Assembly: GCA_902386135.1 (NCBI GenBank) | Contig: CABMIB010000105.1 | Coordinates: forward strand, 1 to 59,162 | From: an uncultured archaeon | Lineage (GTDB): Archaea > Halobacteriota > Methanosarcinia > Methanosarcinales > Methanoperedenaceae | Direction of reading: 5' to 3' | DNA: 59,162 bases | Shown here: positions 25,391-34,564 of the stretch, piece after piece | How positions within the stretch are numbered: position 1 is the stretch's first letter | Layout of the letters: every line of letters starts with the position of its first letter | Position numbers and translations under genes: made by a program | The notes under the pieces: model-generated | What the model saw: only the letters and a program-made list of their open reading frames with translations | Database searches by the model: none | Told to the model about the DNA's origin: nothing

Positions 25391-26740
25391 CTAATCCTTT
25401 ATTCTTTTTATCATCACCAGTCCGGCTATAATCACTGTAAATATTAAAATAACAGCAGCGACCCCGCGGTAATTTAACCCCTGTTCCGGCTTAAAATTAA
25501 AATGTTTATCTGAATTAAGGAACAAACTCTCCTCGTATGTTGCATCATCGCCTGATGCTTTGAGCGTATAATTAGTATTCAAAGGAAGCCCTGCAAAAAT
25601 AAGCTCGGAATCCCTGCTTTCCGATACCTTCTGACCCGCGTTCCATAATGAGACCCGGTATTCGGTATTAGCTTTTATGAAGATACTTGCATAATTTTTT
25701 ATGTTAATAGAACTGCCATCGGCATACTGGAGATTATCGGGAAGGTCAAGTACGCTGAGGAGCGTCGGCGCTATATCCTCCTGTCCGTATTCCCCGTTTG
25801 ATGCAGCCGGCATGGTATTTGGGGACATTATGACTAATGGTATCCTCAGGCTCTCCTGCATTTCGGAGTATTTCTCGGATGCATGCCCGCCTCTTTTTGC
25901 GTTTTTAGTTGCAAATGACATCCCGTGGTCGGCTGTGAAAAATAAAGCGATGTTATTCTCTTTCGCGGTTACATATACAGGATAGAAATCCCTGTCGAGG
26001 TCTTCGATCAGCCTGTAGTAATCATCTTCACCGAGATTATGACCACCGCTGTCTATTGCCCCTATGTTGACTGTAAGCAGGAATCTCTGCGAGGGATGTT
26101 TTTTAATCATGTGTGTTGCAACAGCGTTGGCTGTATCAATAGCCCACTTATTGTAAGCCGAATATTTCTCTTTGCCCGAGAGGTTGTTAAGGTACTCAGG
26201 CAGTTTCATCTTCCAGTCGTACATCAATTCATAAACGTCGGCGGGTGCTTTATTCGCCTGGATCGACATCAGGGGTTCATCGATTGAATTGTTTTCCGCG
26301 AACAGGATTATATCCTGCTCCTCGCGCATGTTCTTGAAATCCCCTTTTTCCATAACTGCAAGGTTGACGAAGCCATGCTGCCGCGTGACATCATAAATAG
26401 TGGCATCGGTGTAACCTACGATCTCTTCGTTTGCCTGCGAGTAGCCTGTGACTATGACCGAGTGGGCAATGCCTGTCACGGGATGAGGAGTCCTGATATC
26501 CAGTATCCGGGTCCCGAATGTAAGGTTGCCGGTTTTTGCCTTCGATATCTCGTTGCCATCAAGCGCATGGGGTGTAAGTTCAGGATAATAATACGAGGAG
26601 CCGAAACCGTCAACGATAAAAAGAATTGCTCCATTGGGTCTTTTTACATTGTTTAATGTAACCTCCGAAACGCCAAGAGCAACGTCCGAAAGTGCAAATA
26701 TTATCAGAATTACTAAAAATTTCTTTGTGAGGTTTTGCAT
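25391..26740 (-). CDS. Membrane-anchored alkaline-phosphatase-superfamily hydrolase
   Basis: About 449 residues from the ATG at 26740. An N-terminal signal-like helix (FLVILIIFALSDVALG) precedes ILFIVDGFGSSYYYPEL, where the metal-binding Asp and nucleophile region of the sulfatase/phosphodiesterase superfamily sits. Further metal ligands are in IDSGGHN, ALFFTADHGMS and RGGHASE. A membrane helix near the C-terminus (AAVILIFTVIIAGLVMI) anchors it with the enzyme outside. The gene follows gatE by 21 bp. Substrate (phosphodiester, sulfate ester or phosphoglycerol) is unknown. Confidence 0.78.
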   Translation of the reverse strand: MQNLTKKFLVILIIFALSDVALGVSEVTLNNVKRPNGAILFIVDGFGSSYYYPELTPHALDGNEISKAKTGNLTFGTRILDIRTPHPVTGIAHSVIVTGYSQANEEIVGYTDATIYDVTRQHGFVNLAVMEKGDFKNMREEQDIILFAENNSIDEPLMSIQANKAPADVYELMYDWKMKLPEYLNNLSGKEKYSAYNKWAIDTANAVATHMIKKHPSQRFLLTVNIGAIDSGGHNLGEDDYYRLIEDLDRDFYPVYVTAKENNIALFFTADHGMSFATKNAKRGGHASEKYSEMQESLRIPLVIMSPNTMPAASNGEYGQEDIAPTLLSVLDLPDNLQYADGSSINIKNYASIFIKANTEYRVSLWNAGQKVSESRDSELIFAGLPLNTNYTLKASGDDATYEESLFLNSDKHFNFKPEQGLNYRGVAAVILIFTVIIAGLVMIKRIKD

Positions 26741-26761
26741 GGCCCCCACTGAGAAAAACTA

Positions 26762-28654
26762 TTATTTAACCGTATCTAATTTTTTTGAGATTTTCTCTTT
26801 TAAAAGCCTGCTGATCTCCTGACCGCTTACCTTGCCCCTTAAGTCTTTCATGACAATACCCATCAGCGGACCCACGGCGTTAAGTCCCTTTTCTTTAACA
26901 AAATCGATCCTGGATTCTATGACCTTATCGATAACGGTCTCTAAATTCCCTGTTTCCACTACGCCTATACCCAGGGAGCTGGCCGCCTTATCAACTGTAA
27001 GCTCAGGCTTTGCAGCAACGGCTTTCAGGACGCCGCCTATGGCTTCGTTAGGGATTTTTCCCCCTGCCTGGAGTTTGAAAAGCTGGAGGAGATGTTCATC
27101 TTTTATGTTAGTTACAGGCACCGATTCTTTTTCAAGTTCGTACAGGGTCGTTTCAAGCGTGCGTACAACTATGGTCGGGCTTGCATCCGGGACCTGCGCC
27201 ATTAGGGTTTCAAAAAGGGGCATGTTCTGGGAACGCGCAATCTGCCCCGCCAGTTCATCATTTAACTTGAATTGCTTCATGTATCTTGCCTTGCGTTCTT
27301 CGATAAGTTCCGGCAGCTTTATATTCCGTATCCGCTCATCCGTTATCTCTACAGGCGGAACATCGGTCTCCGGGTACATGCGCGCCGCGCCCGGAAGTGG
27401 TCTCATATAAGCAGAATTCCCGTCGGGAAGTGCGCGTCTTGTCTCTTCCGGGATGCATTCAAGTGCTTCCCGTGCGCGGATGATTACGCCTTCAATCGCG
27501 CCTTTTGCTTTTTCCCTTGTGTCGGCTACCATTACCACGCAATCGTTCTCCTGCGCGCCCACAGCGTTCCGGAGCGCATCGATTTCGTCTTCCGTGATGC
27601 CGTAATTAGGCAGCTCATCAGTGTGGAAAATGCCTCCTACGCCTGATTTTTTGGCGCGGTCCGAGAACTCTGTCCCCAGGCGCCTCCCGGGCTGGACCTC
27701 CTTGCCCACAAGTCCTGCGAACCCGGGCAGGTTTATGGCAAATACAACGCCTCCTTTTAGTGCTTTTAATATCACTTTTGAAGAGGTGTTAGCGAACACC
27801 GATGTGACATCGACGATCTTGTCAGATACCGAAGCTCCTCTTATATGGAGTTCCTCTTTTATCTCCAGGAGCACGACCTGCCTTTCTGCTTCCCGCTCCA
27901 CGATCGTTTCTATTAAGTCAAGCGCCTGCACTCCTTTTATTTCCACCCTCGCACCCTGCGCTATTGAGACGTTGATATCCTGCCGTATAGTGCCGAGTCC
28001 CCTCTTGACCTTGCCTGTCGAGCGCAGTATCATCCCGAGCTTCTCTGCCACTTCCCTTGCGTGCGCAGGTGAGACTATATCAGGCGCAGTCCCTATTTCG
28101 ACAAGCGGGATACCGAGGCGGTCGAGTGAATATATCACAGAATCGACCTTATCTTCCACTTTCTGCGCAGCCTCTTCCTCAAGGCAGAGCACATCGATCC
28201 CCACGCGGTTGAGGGATGATTCCAGATAGCCTTTTGTGGCTACGAGGGCGGTTCTCTGGAAACCCGATGTGTTGGAGCCATCGATGACTATTTTCCGCAT
28301 GGTGTAGAGCTCATCCACGATGTTCATGTTAAGCATGCGGGCGATAACGAGCGCATATTCCAGGGCTTCATGGTTCAGTTCGCGCGGCGGCTCTTCGTCG
28401 TTCTCGACAAGGCAGGTTGTGTCGTAGGCTTTGTAGATGAATTTTTTCGCAAGCTTTACTTCCTCAAGAGCTGCTTTATCTACAACCCCCATCTCGCTCT
28501 GAGTGGGGCGGAGGTACCTGAAAAACTCAAAGATGGATTCCTTTGTGTCACGAAGAAGGGTGGGGCAGCCGCAGAAGAGTTTCTCTTTTGTATCGAGCTG
28601 CTGGTGAATTTCAAGCCCTGCTTTTAATCCGAGTGCCCTGTAGTCGTGACTCAT
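26762..28654 (-). CDS. gatE: Glutamyl-tRNA(Gln) amidotransferase subunit E
   Basis: 630 residues, the full archaeal GatE length. It starts with [23 protein letters not shown], the GatB-like cradle with its Cys zinc site, and has the archaea-specific insertion and YqeY-like C-terminal tail ([34 protein letters not shown] in parts). With GatD it converts Glu-tRNA(Gln) to Gln-tRNA(Gln). gatD is not in this window. A phosphodiesterase-like gene follows in the same direction. Confidence 0.96.
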   Translation of the reverse strand: MSHDYRALGLKAGLEIHQQLDTKEKLFCGCPTLLRDTKESIFEFFRYLRPTQSEMGVVDKAALEEVKLAKKFIYKAYDTTCLVENDEEPPRELNHEALEYALVIARMLNMNIVDELYTMRKIVIDGSNTSGFQRTALVATKGYLESSLNRVGIDVLCLEEEAAQKVEDKVDSVIYSLDRLGIPLVEIGTAPDIVSPAHAREVAEKLGMILRSTGKVKRGLGTIRQDINVSIAQGARVEIKGVQALDLIETIVEREAERQVVLLEIKEELHIRGASVSDKIVDVTSVFANTSSKVILKALKGGVVFAINLPGFAGLVGKEVQPGRRLGTEFSDRAKKSGVGGIFHTDELPNYGITEDEIDALRNAVGAQENDCVVMVADTREKAKGAIEGVIIRAREALECIPEETRRALPDGNSAYMRPLPGAARMYPETDVPPVEITDERIRNIKLPELIEERKARYMKQFKLNDELAGQIARSQNMPLFETLMAQVPDASPTIVVRTLETTLYELEKESVPVTNIKDEHLLQLFKLQAGGKIPNEAIGGVLKAVAAKPELTVDKAASSLGIGVVETGNLETVIDKVIESRIDFVKEKGLNAVGPLMGIVMKDLRGKVSGQEISRLLKEKISKKLDTVK

Positions 28655-28756
28655 AGGCTTCCCTGATATGTTGCAAGATATAAAATGATTGTTATCCTCC
28701 TAAAAGGACAGGTGAGCCTGGTCTGGAACAGCCTCCGGCATGTTATGCACAGCTTG

Positions 28757-29128
28757 CTATTTTTTCCAGAACATCCACCATTTCCTGGGTTCAGGCAGGA
28801 GCTTATAGAGCTGGTTTGAGAGCTTCTGGTACTCGAACTGCAAAAACCCGAGCTGGTTTTGCAGGTCTTTTATCCTGTCGTCTTTCAGCACAAGCACCGC
28901 ATCCTTGTGGGATGCGTCTGTCCTGAGCGTCTCGTTCTCTTTCCGGATATTCAAAACGTATTCGGAGCTTTCCAGGTCGTCCTCTGGTTTGTTCGGGGCT
29001 TCTTCAGATTTATCCGAAATATAATCGATCAGGATATTCCTGTAAAAATCAGATTTCGAAGCTTCCCCTCGTCTGGCTTCTATCTGCTGGAAAATCTCCT
29101 CGTCTACCCTTATCGTGATAGTCTTCAT
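28757..29128 (-). CDS. Ribbon-helix-helix protein with coiled coil and Trp-rich tail
   Basis: 123 residues. Residues 1-40 are a CopG/Arc-like ribbon-helix-helix (TITIRVDEEIFQQIE, then SKSDFYRNIL). A long acidic linker leads to a heptad helix (about 78-108) and the chain ends in RKWWMFWKK, an amphipathic or membrane-contacting tail. The layout suggests a DNA-binding protein linked to the membrane or to a partner by the tail. No toxin lies beside it, and it is single in its direction. Confidence 0.65.
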   Translation of the reverse strand: MKTITIRVDEEIFQQIEARRGEASKSDFYRNILIDYISDKSEEAPNKPEDDLESSEYVLNIRKENETLRTDASHKDAVLVLKDDRIKDLQNQLGFLQFEYQKLSNQLYKLLPEPRKWWMFWKK

Positions 29129-29214
29129 CTAAAACTCATTATCCTATGTCAGGCATACATCGAATAACTTGAGATGAACGCAGGTAAAAAAGAACAAAAA
29201 GCAGGAGTTTTCTC

Positions 29215-30327
29215 CTACTTCTCTTTGCTGAATACAGCCGCCCTGGATATCGTCTCGTGGGATTCCTGGGCCTGTACCATGTGCTCCATAGCCTGCCGCA
29301 GCGGTCTCACGACTTCTTTAGGTATCTGGGGAACCGGCTTTTGCTTGACCTCGCCTGTCAGGAACGGGCATGTGACGCCTGTAAGCACAGCCATCACGCG
29401 CACCTTGCCTGTCAATGACTGGTCGACCTTGGCACCCCAAATCACGCGTTTTGTGTTGGGGACCTTTTCCATTATCAGCTCGCCTGCAACAGCCACTTCG
29501 TCAAGGGTCATGTCCTCGCCGCCCACGATATGGATGAGGACTCCATAAGCGGTCGATACATCGGTAATATCAAGCAGCGGTGTGGCAAGCGCCTGGGAGA
29601 CAGCCTTCTCGACGCGGCCTTCACCGTCGCCTTCGCCTATGCCTATCGATGATATACCGCCGCGCTCCATTACTGCGCGAAGGTCGGCATAATCAAGGTT
29701 CACAAGGCTTGGCTGCGTTATGGTATCTGTCAGGTTCTTAACGAAAGAACCGATAAGTGCGTTCGCTACAGCAAGTGCGTCCTTAAGCGGCAGGTTGCCC
29801 GCGACTTCCCTGAGCTTTGAGTTATCGATGACTACGATAGAATCGCTGACCTCGGCAAGCGCCCTTATGGCATCGCGCGCCTTTTCGCGCCTTGTCATTT
29901 CGATGGTGAACGGTATGGTCGCGCATGCAATAGTGAGAGCGCCCATTTCCCTTCCTATACCTGCAACTACAGGTATTGCGCCTGTGCCTGACCCGCCTCC
30001 AAGACCCGCTACCAGGAATAGAAGGTTGGTGCCATTCAATTCCTCCCTCATTTCAGCCAGGTTCTCCTTCGCAGCCTCAGCACCTCTCTCCGGGAATCCA
30101 CCGCAGCCATGCCCTTTGCACAGTTTCTCACCGAGCAGCATGACCTTATCCGCCCGTGTCATTGTGCTCAGATGGCCAGCATCGGTATTGGCCGCGATTA
30201 TTTTTCCGCCCGCCAGTTTCTTATCTGCTATCCATGTTGCGATATTACAGCCTGCACCACCCAGCCCAACAACAGCAACAGATGGTCGTGCAGTCTTTAC
30301 TTTTTCCAATAAATCTTCTCTAGTCAT
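29215..30327 (-). CDS. ftsZ: FtsZ-family tubulin-like GTPase
   Basis: 370 residues. N-terminal nucleotide fold GLGGAGCNIA, the tubulin signature reads GLGGGSGTG (109-116, Ser in the position usually Thr), and the T7 catalytic loop is VNLDYADLRAVM. The C-terminal domain ends with a short linker and no classical FtsA/SepF tail, though VPQIPKEVV resembles one. It polymerises with GTP at the division site. The overall sequence is closer to archaeal FtsZ than to CetZ. Its start codon and ribosome site are embedded in a hairpin (see 30327-30346). Confidence 0.9.
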   Translation of the reverse strand: MTREDLLEKVKTARPSVAVVGLGGAGCNIATWIADKKLAGGKIIAANTDAGHLSTMTRADKVMLLGEKLCKGHGCGGFPERGAEAAKENLAEMREELNGTNLLFLVAGLGGGSGTGAIPVVAGIGREMGALTIACATIPFTIEMTRREKARDAIRALAEVSDSIVVIDNSKLREVAGNLPLKDALAVANALIGSFVKNLTDTITQPSLVNLDYADLRAVMERGGISSIGIGEGDGEGRVEKAVSQALATPLLDITDVSTAYGVLIHIVGGEDMTLDEVAVAGELIMEKVPNTKRVIWGAKVDQSLTGKVRVMAVLTGVTCPFLTGEVKQKPVPQIPKEVVRPLRQAMEHMVQAQESHETISRAAVFSKEK

Positions 30328-30346
30328 AATCAGCCTCCGCTGATTA
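30327..30346 (-). promoter_or_regulatory. Hairpin holding ftsZ ribosome site in its loop
   Basis: On the minus strand the bases directly before the ftsZ start codon read TAATCAGC-GGAG-GCTGATTA, a perfect 8-bp stem with the Shine-Dalgarno core as the four-base loop. The last base of the stem is the A of the ATG. Folding would constrain initiation, so translation of FtsZ may be sensitive to temperature, ions, or a protein. Confidence 0.7.
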
Positions 30347-30354
30347 CTCGCTTT

Positions 30355-30370
30355 GTTAGTATTTAAATCC
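30355..30370 (-). promoter_or_regulatory. Probable TATA box of ftsZ
   Basis: Minus-strand A-rich tract followed by GGATTTAAATACTA about 30-45 bp upstream of the ftsZ ATG, matching an archaeal TATA/BRE. The transcript would start just before the hairpin. Confidence 0.45.
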
Positions 30371-30510
30371 TTTTTTTTAATAACTATTTAATAAAAACCG
30401 GGGGCAATTGATAAAAAGCAATCCCATTTTCTACGGAAAGTATCTTTATTTTTACCTTCTGCAACTATTACGATCCATATGTCCGTACAATTCATTTACA
30501 ACTGGTTTTT

Positions 30511-31194
30511 TTACTGCTCTTTTTCTAGATTCGCAGTTACTAGTTCCATGTCCTGCGCAAGGAATACGGATGTGAGCCGGGAAAGCTCGGTATAGAACGG
30601 AAATCGGGCTGAACTCTGAAGCCGGTCATGGAATTTCGGCGCCCATCGTACCAGATGGCGTCCAAGGAAATCCTTCTGTGCAAGACGATACCCTTTCAGG
30701 AGTTCCGGGTTTTCATCCGTTATCGCCTGCGCCTCCTTGAAGGCCAAAAAATGAAGGAACTCAAGCTCTGCGCATAGATGGTCGGGATGCTCGCGTTTTC
30801 CTTCTTCCCTGCTCATGATCAAACCGAAGTGCCTGTAGAATTCACTTACTGCAAGCAAAACCGCTGTCCTGGGTTCTTCCCGGTAAAATCCCTCGTAAGG
30901 TGGAGAGGGCGGCAGGGGGGCGCCGGTATCAAAGGTCCGGACAAATTCCGCCTCAAAATCATTGAACGTGATTCCTGCCAGGCCATCCTGGACTACCTCT
31001 ATCTGCGGGGCATATTCTACAGGGTTTTTCTTGTAAGGAAGAGCAATTATATTAGCCAGTAGTTCTGCCAGAAATTCCCCGTTCCTGAAGGTCTTGAAGG
31101 TCTCAGGAGTCGGATAGCGGAATCCCTGGGATAGTAATTTGTAAACGTTGCTCCGTATTGCAGGTTCTACACAGGGAACTGATGATTGGGACAT
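30511..31194 (-). CDS. TorD/NarJ-family molybdoenzyme maturation chaperone
   Basis: 227 residues, helical. The region EGKREHPDHLCAELEFLHFLAFKEAQA is the conserved ExPDH...ELEFL segment of TorD-like chaperones, and the N-terminal SNVYKLLSQGFRYPTPE block is also typical. It should guard and mature a complex iron-sulfur molybdoenzyme (nitrate, DMSO or formate type). No such enzyme is in the window. It follows the AhpD-like gene by 32 bp on the same strand. Confidence 0.85.
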   Translation of the reverse strand: MSQSSVPCVEPAIRSNVYKLLSQGFRYPTPETFKTFRNGEFLAELLANIIALPYKKNPVEYAPQIEVVQDGLAGITFNDFEAEFVRTFDTGAPLPPSPPYEGFYREEPRTAVLLAVSEFYRHFGLIMSREEGKREHPDHLCAELEFLHFLAFKEAQAITDENPELLKGYRLAQKDFLGRHLVRWAPKFHDRLQSSARFPFYTELSRLTSVFLAQDMELVTANLEKEQ

Positions 31195-31226
31195 TTTATG
31201 AATTTAAACCTCAATACCTCCTGTCC

Positions 31227-31583
31227 TCATTTCAGCAGCTTTTTCATAGCGTTCTTGCAAACATTGACTCCAGGCGCTCCTGCAGTCACATAGACTACGC
31301 CCAGCGTATCCAGGATCTCTTCCTTTGTAGCACCATGATGAAGTGCGCTCTTCATCTGCATTTCGGCGCATTCGGGACAGAGTCTTCCAGCTACGACCGC
31401 TAGCGCCATGAGTACTTTTATCTTCGCCGGGAGGGCTGTATCTTTCCAGAGAGCCTCGTCGCTATCACGGTACAGTTTAAACCATTCGGGTGCCTGTTCC
31501 CCCACAAGCTGCTGGATTTCGGGTATGAAGCCCATGCTTTTCCTTGCAACATCAAGCTGTTCCTTAACCTCTTTTCTCTCCAT
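31227..31583 (-). CDS. Carboxymuconolactone decarboxylase/AhpD-like protein
   Basis: 118 residues from the ATG at 31583, which has a GGAGGAAA ribosome site; the longer frame starting at a TTG is less likely. The redox motif is CPECAE (CxxC plus Glu), followed by KSALHHGATKEEI, which is the AhpD-like core with its His. Likely a thiol peroxidase or reductase partner in the cytoplasm. Co-directional with the TorD-like gene. Confidence 0.85.
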   Translation of the reverse strand: MERKEVKEQLDVARKSMGFIPEIQQLVGEQAPEWFKLYRDSDEALWKDTALPAKIKVLMALAVVAGRLCPECAEMQMKSALHHGATKEEILDTLGVVYVTAGAPGVNVCKNAMKKLLK

Positions 31584-31746
31584 AAAAATTTCCTCCAATA
31601 TTTATGTTGTAAGCTCTCACGCTTAAATCTATCGAGGATGCAATCGAAAGGCTATAAAGATTCAATTTAGTACGACCGTGTTTTCTCTTCTCCACTGCCC
31701 ACCCTGCCTGTTGCAGGCTCCAGTAGCCGCTTTTATATGAGTCTGT

Positions 31747-32616
31747 TCATCTGTGCCCTCCCTTCCCCGGCTGCCGTGCGGGAGGGAGGTAGGGCGTGGG
31801 AATGAATTCTACCGAGGGTCTGCGCATTCCTGACTGTGGATAAAGCTCCATCAGGTCGTAGACTTCCCTGGGCATTTTCTCGTTCACAGGCAAACCCATT
31901 TCTTTCGCCTGTTCAAAGTCGATAGGATAATCGTGCGTCCACCTACCTTCGCTCAGCATTTTTGCAAGCTCGCTTGCCTTCTCGGACGGATTATGCTTTA
32001 GCAAAAGCATATACACCGTCTGGTACACCTGGTCAATGGCTTTCTTCGCCACATCGCCCAGGATGAGCGTCTGGTCATCGCGGTTGGGATTTGGCTGCTC
32101 AAGTGCCTTGAGTATAGAAACTGCGGGGTAGGCTCCTTGCTGGCCGCCAAGCTGCGGGTCAACCGGACCCAGGACTGCATTGGGATCCATTACGATCTCA
32201 TCTGCAGCCATTGCGACAAGAGTGCCTCCTGACATTGCATAGTGAGGTATGAAGACCGTGACCTTGCCCGGGTGGCGCTTCAGGGCACAGGCGATCTGCT
32301 CCGAAGCAAGCACAAGCCCCCCCGGAGTGTGCAGTACCATATCGATGGGCATCTCAGGCGGTGTCATGCGTATCGCCCTCAGCACAGCTTCAGAATCCTC
32401 GATGTCGATATAGCGGGCAATAGGGATACCCAGAAAGCTCATGGTCTCCTGGCGGTGTATCATCGTGATCACCCGGGATTGGCGGCTCTTCTCCATATTC
32501 TGTATGGTCGAGAGGCGGCGTGCTGTAAGCATGCGCTTCTGCAAAAACGGGAGGAAAAACTGGAGCAGGAGGAGAATCCATACGATGTTAAGGAGGTCGC
32601 TTATACTCAGTGCCAT
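31747..32616 (-). CDS. SDH-type serine proteinase (ClpP-like fold), membrane anchored
   Basis: 289 residues. One N-terminal membrane helix (about 5-28) is followed by a ClpP-class domain: VLHTPGGLVLASEQIACALK, then YAMSGGTLVAMAADEIVM with the nucleophile Ser, and LGPVDPQLGGQQGAYPA. This is the SDH proteinase family (PF01972-like) found in many archaea. The C-terminus is Pro/Arg-rich. It probably cleaves membrane-linked substrates in the cytoplasm. Confidence 0.82.
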   Translation of the reverse strand: MALSISDLLNIVWILLLLQFFLPFLQKRMLTARRLSTIQNMEKSRQSRVITMIHRQETMSFLGIPIARYIDIEDSEAVLRAIRMTPPEMPIDMVLHTPGGLVLASEQIACALKRHPGKVTVFIPHYAMSGGTLVAMAADEIVMDPNAVLGPVDPQLGGQQGAYPAVSILKALEQPNPNRDDQTLILGDVAKKAIDQVYQTVYMLLLKHNPSEKASELAKMLSEGRWTHDYPIDFEQAKEMGLPVNEKMPREVYDLMELYPQSGMRRPSVEFIPTPYLPPARQPGKGGHR

Positions 32617-32669
32617 CTTATTATATCTCTGTCTTTGAACTACAAATAACTATTTCTTCAGTATCGATA

Positions 32670-33506
32670 TCAATGTTTTGTTATATTTTCCGGCAAGATC
32701 TCATCCATGCTGCCGCTCCTGAACCCCATCAGGTCAAGAGTGACATACGAGAACCCAAAACTTTTAAGCCGGGATGCAACCGCCTCCCGCATCCCCAGAA
32801 ACCGCGCCATCTCATCGGGCATGATCTCGATACGCGCTATACCATTATGGTCACGCACCCGCACAACATTAAATCCCAGGCTTTGAAGATACGCCTCTGC
32901 TTTGCCTACGCGTCCGAGCGCCTCATGGGTTATCGCCTGCCCGTATGGAATGCGCGAGGAAAGGCATGCCATCGATGGCTTATCCGCGACCGACAAACCA
33001 AGCTCGCGTGCCATTTCACGAATTTCTTCTTTGGTAACGCCGAATTCAACGAAAGGATTGTACACCCCCCCTTCAGTGACCGCCCTGTGACCTGGTCTGT
33101 GTCCCTTTAAATCCGAAAGATTTGTCCCCTCAATGATAGTATTTATGCCACACTTCTCTGCTATTTTCTTTAATTCCCTGACCAGGCCTTTTTTGCAGTA
33201 GTAGCACCGTTCTACCGGGTTTTTTGCAAACTCGGGCTCATCGAGTTCATCATAAGTTATGATAATATGTTCAATCCCTATCTCCTTTGCAACCTCTTTT
33301 GCGCATTCAAGCTCACCTGGTGCAAGCGTGGGCGAATCTGCGGTAACTGCGATTGCATAGTTCCCCAGCGCCCTGTATGCAAGCGCTGCAAGGACTGAGC
33401 TGTCAACACCGCCGGAGAACGCTACGAGGGCGCTGTCTCTCTCTTTCAACGCTTCGGAAATTGACCGCATCTTATCATTAACAGACATGGGAGGCATACA
33501 ATGCAT
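32670..33506 (-). CDS. larE: LarE-family ATP-dependent sulfur transferase
   Basis: 278 residues of the PP-loop ATPase group. SGGVDSS at 31-37 binds ATP. Three cysteines matter: C101 and C104 in RCYYCK and C181 in MACLSSRIPYG. In the single-cysteine LarE type only the last is the sacrificial sulfur donor; three cysteines in these positions suggest the iron-sulfur-dependent form. LarE sulfurates the pyridinium bis-thiocarboxylate precursor of the nickel-pincer cofactor. LarB and LarC are not in the window. The ATG at 33506 is used; the one at 33488 is possible. Confidence 0.82.
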   Translation of the reverse strand: MHCMPPMSVNDKMRSISEALKERDSALVAFSGGVDSSVLAALAYRALGNYAIAVTADSPTLAPGELECAKEVAKEIGIEHIIITYDELDEPEFAKNPVERCYYCKKGLVRELKKIAEKCGINTIIEGTNLSDLKGHRPGHRAVTEGGVYNPFVEFGVTKEEIREMARELGLSVADKPSMACLSSRIPYGQAITHEALGRVGKAEAYLQSLGFNVVRVRDHNGIARIEIMPDEMARFLGMREAVASRLKSFGFSYVTLDLMGFRSGSMDEILPENITKH

Positions 33507-33616
33507 CGGAATGATGTAAGGGTTTCTATGGACTGGAACAGGCAGTTATTCTTGTTGTTAAACTGCGAACGGATTCGAAGTCATAGCAATCTCTTTTAAT
33601 ATCCCTTACAATTATA

Positions 33617-34564
33617 ATGACGATGCCAGAAAACAACGTAAACCCGGGCGAGGAAAAACTCCTCATACTACCTCTCGGTGAGGAATCCAAGAAAATAACA
33701 CAGGTTATATCCAATGATACCGCGCGGCAGGTGATTGAGCTTCTGGCAGATGCGCCGCTTTCCGCCTCGGACATCGCGGAGCGGTTACATTCCCCTATCT
33801 CGACTATCGTATATAACCTTGAGAACCTTGAAGGCGTGGGGCTTATCCGGGTGGAAAAGATAAAATACAGTGAAAAAGGCAGGGAAGTCAAGATCTACGC
33901 GCCTGTGAGAAAGCTCATCGTTGTCGTGCCTGAAAAGACGGACAGAAAATCCGTGACGGATTTGCTCAGGAAGTACATGGGAGTAATCCTGGCAGCAGTG
34001 CTTGCTTCAAGCCTCATCGAGTTCTTTACAGGAAGGATAGGCAGCAGCCCGAGAACATCGCAGTTCGTTAATTATGATTCAATCAGCACCCCTGTTCCGG
34101 AATCAGCCGTACCTTTGCCCGGTGCCACAGACATGCCATATTCTGCGATAAATGACACCATGAGAGGTGGCGAAAGTTACGGTGTTACGGCAGTTGCTGC
34201 GCCGACGGCTGCCCCGGTGCAAACTGTAATGACGAAATCCATACCTGCCGCAGTACCTTCGCCTGTCGCTCCCGCACCTATAGTTGGAGCACAGTATGCA
34301 GCTCCCACTGCAACACAAACAGTAATTGCTCCTGCGCCCCCTGCGCAGGCGGTTCAGTGGGGTAACAATGCAACGGTGCCTCCTCATCCGCAGCCTGCCC
34401 CGATGACGGACAGCGGCGCTGTGAGCAATGCGGCGCCGGATATCCTTACGAGAATGGCTGATACCATCTCAGCCCATCCGGGCCTGATGTTCCTCTTCGG
34501 ATGTCTTTTTATACTCCTTTTACTTATAATAATGGACTACCGAAGGAGGCGAAAAGATGGCTAA
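33617..34564 (+). CDS. Membrane-anchored winged-helix regulator
   Basis: 315 residues. The N-terminal 105 residues are an ArsR-like winged helix (APLSASDIAERLHSPISTIVYNLENL in parts). A membrane segment at about 117-135 leads to a Pro/Ala/Val-rich linker (about 150-275), probably outside, and a second helix near 285-307 with a basic tail, both ends inside. Typical one-component sensor form of Methanosarcinales. Overlaps the next gene by 8 bp, so the exported protein downstream may be a ligand or partner. Confidence 0.78.
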   Translation: MTMPENNVNPGEEKLLILPLGEESKKITQVISNDTARQVIELLADAPLSASDIAERLHSPISTIVYNLENLEGVGLIRVEKIKYSEKGREVKIYAPVRKLIVVVPEKTDRKSVTDLLRKYMGVILAAVLASSLIEFFTGRIGSSPRTSQFVNYDSISTPVPESAVPLPGATDMPYSAINDTMRGGESYGVTAVAAPTAAPVQTVMTKSIPAAVPSPVAPAPIVGAQYAAPTATQTVIAPAPPAQAVQWGNNATVPPHPQPAPMTDSGAVSNAAPDILTRMADTISAHPGLMFLFGCLFILLLLIIMDYRRRRKDG

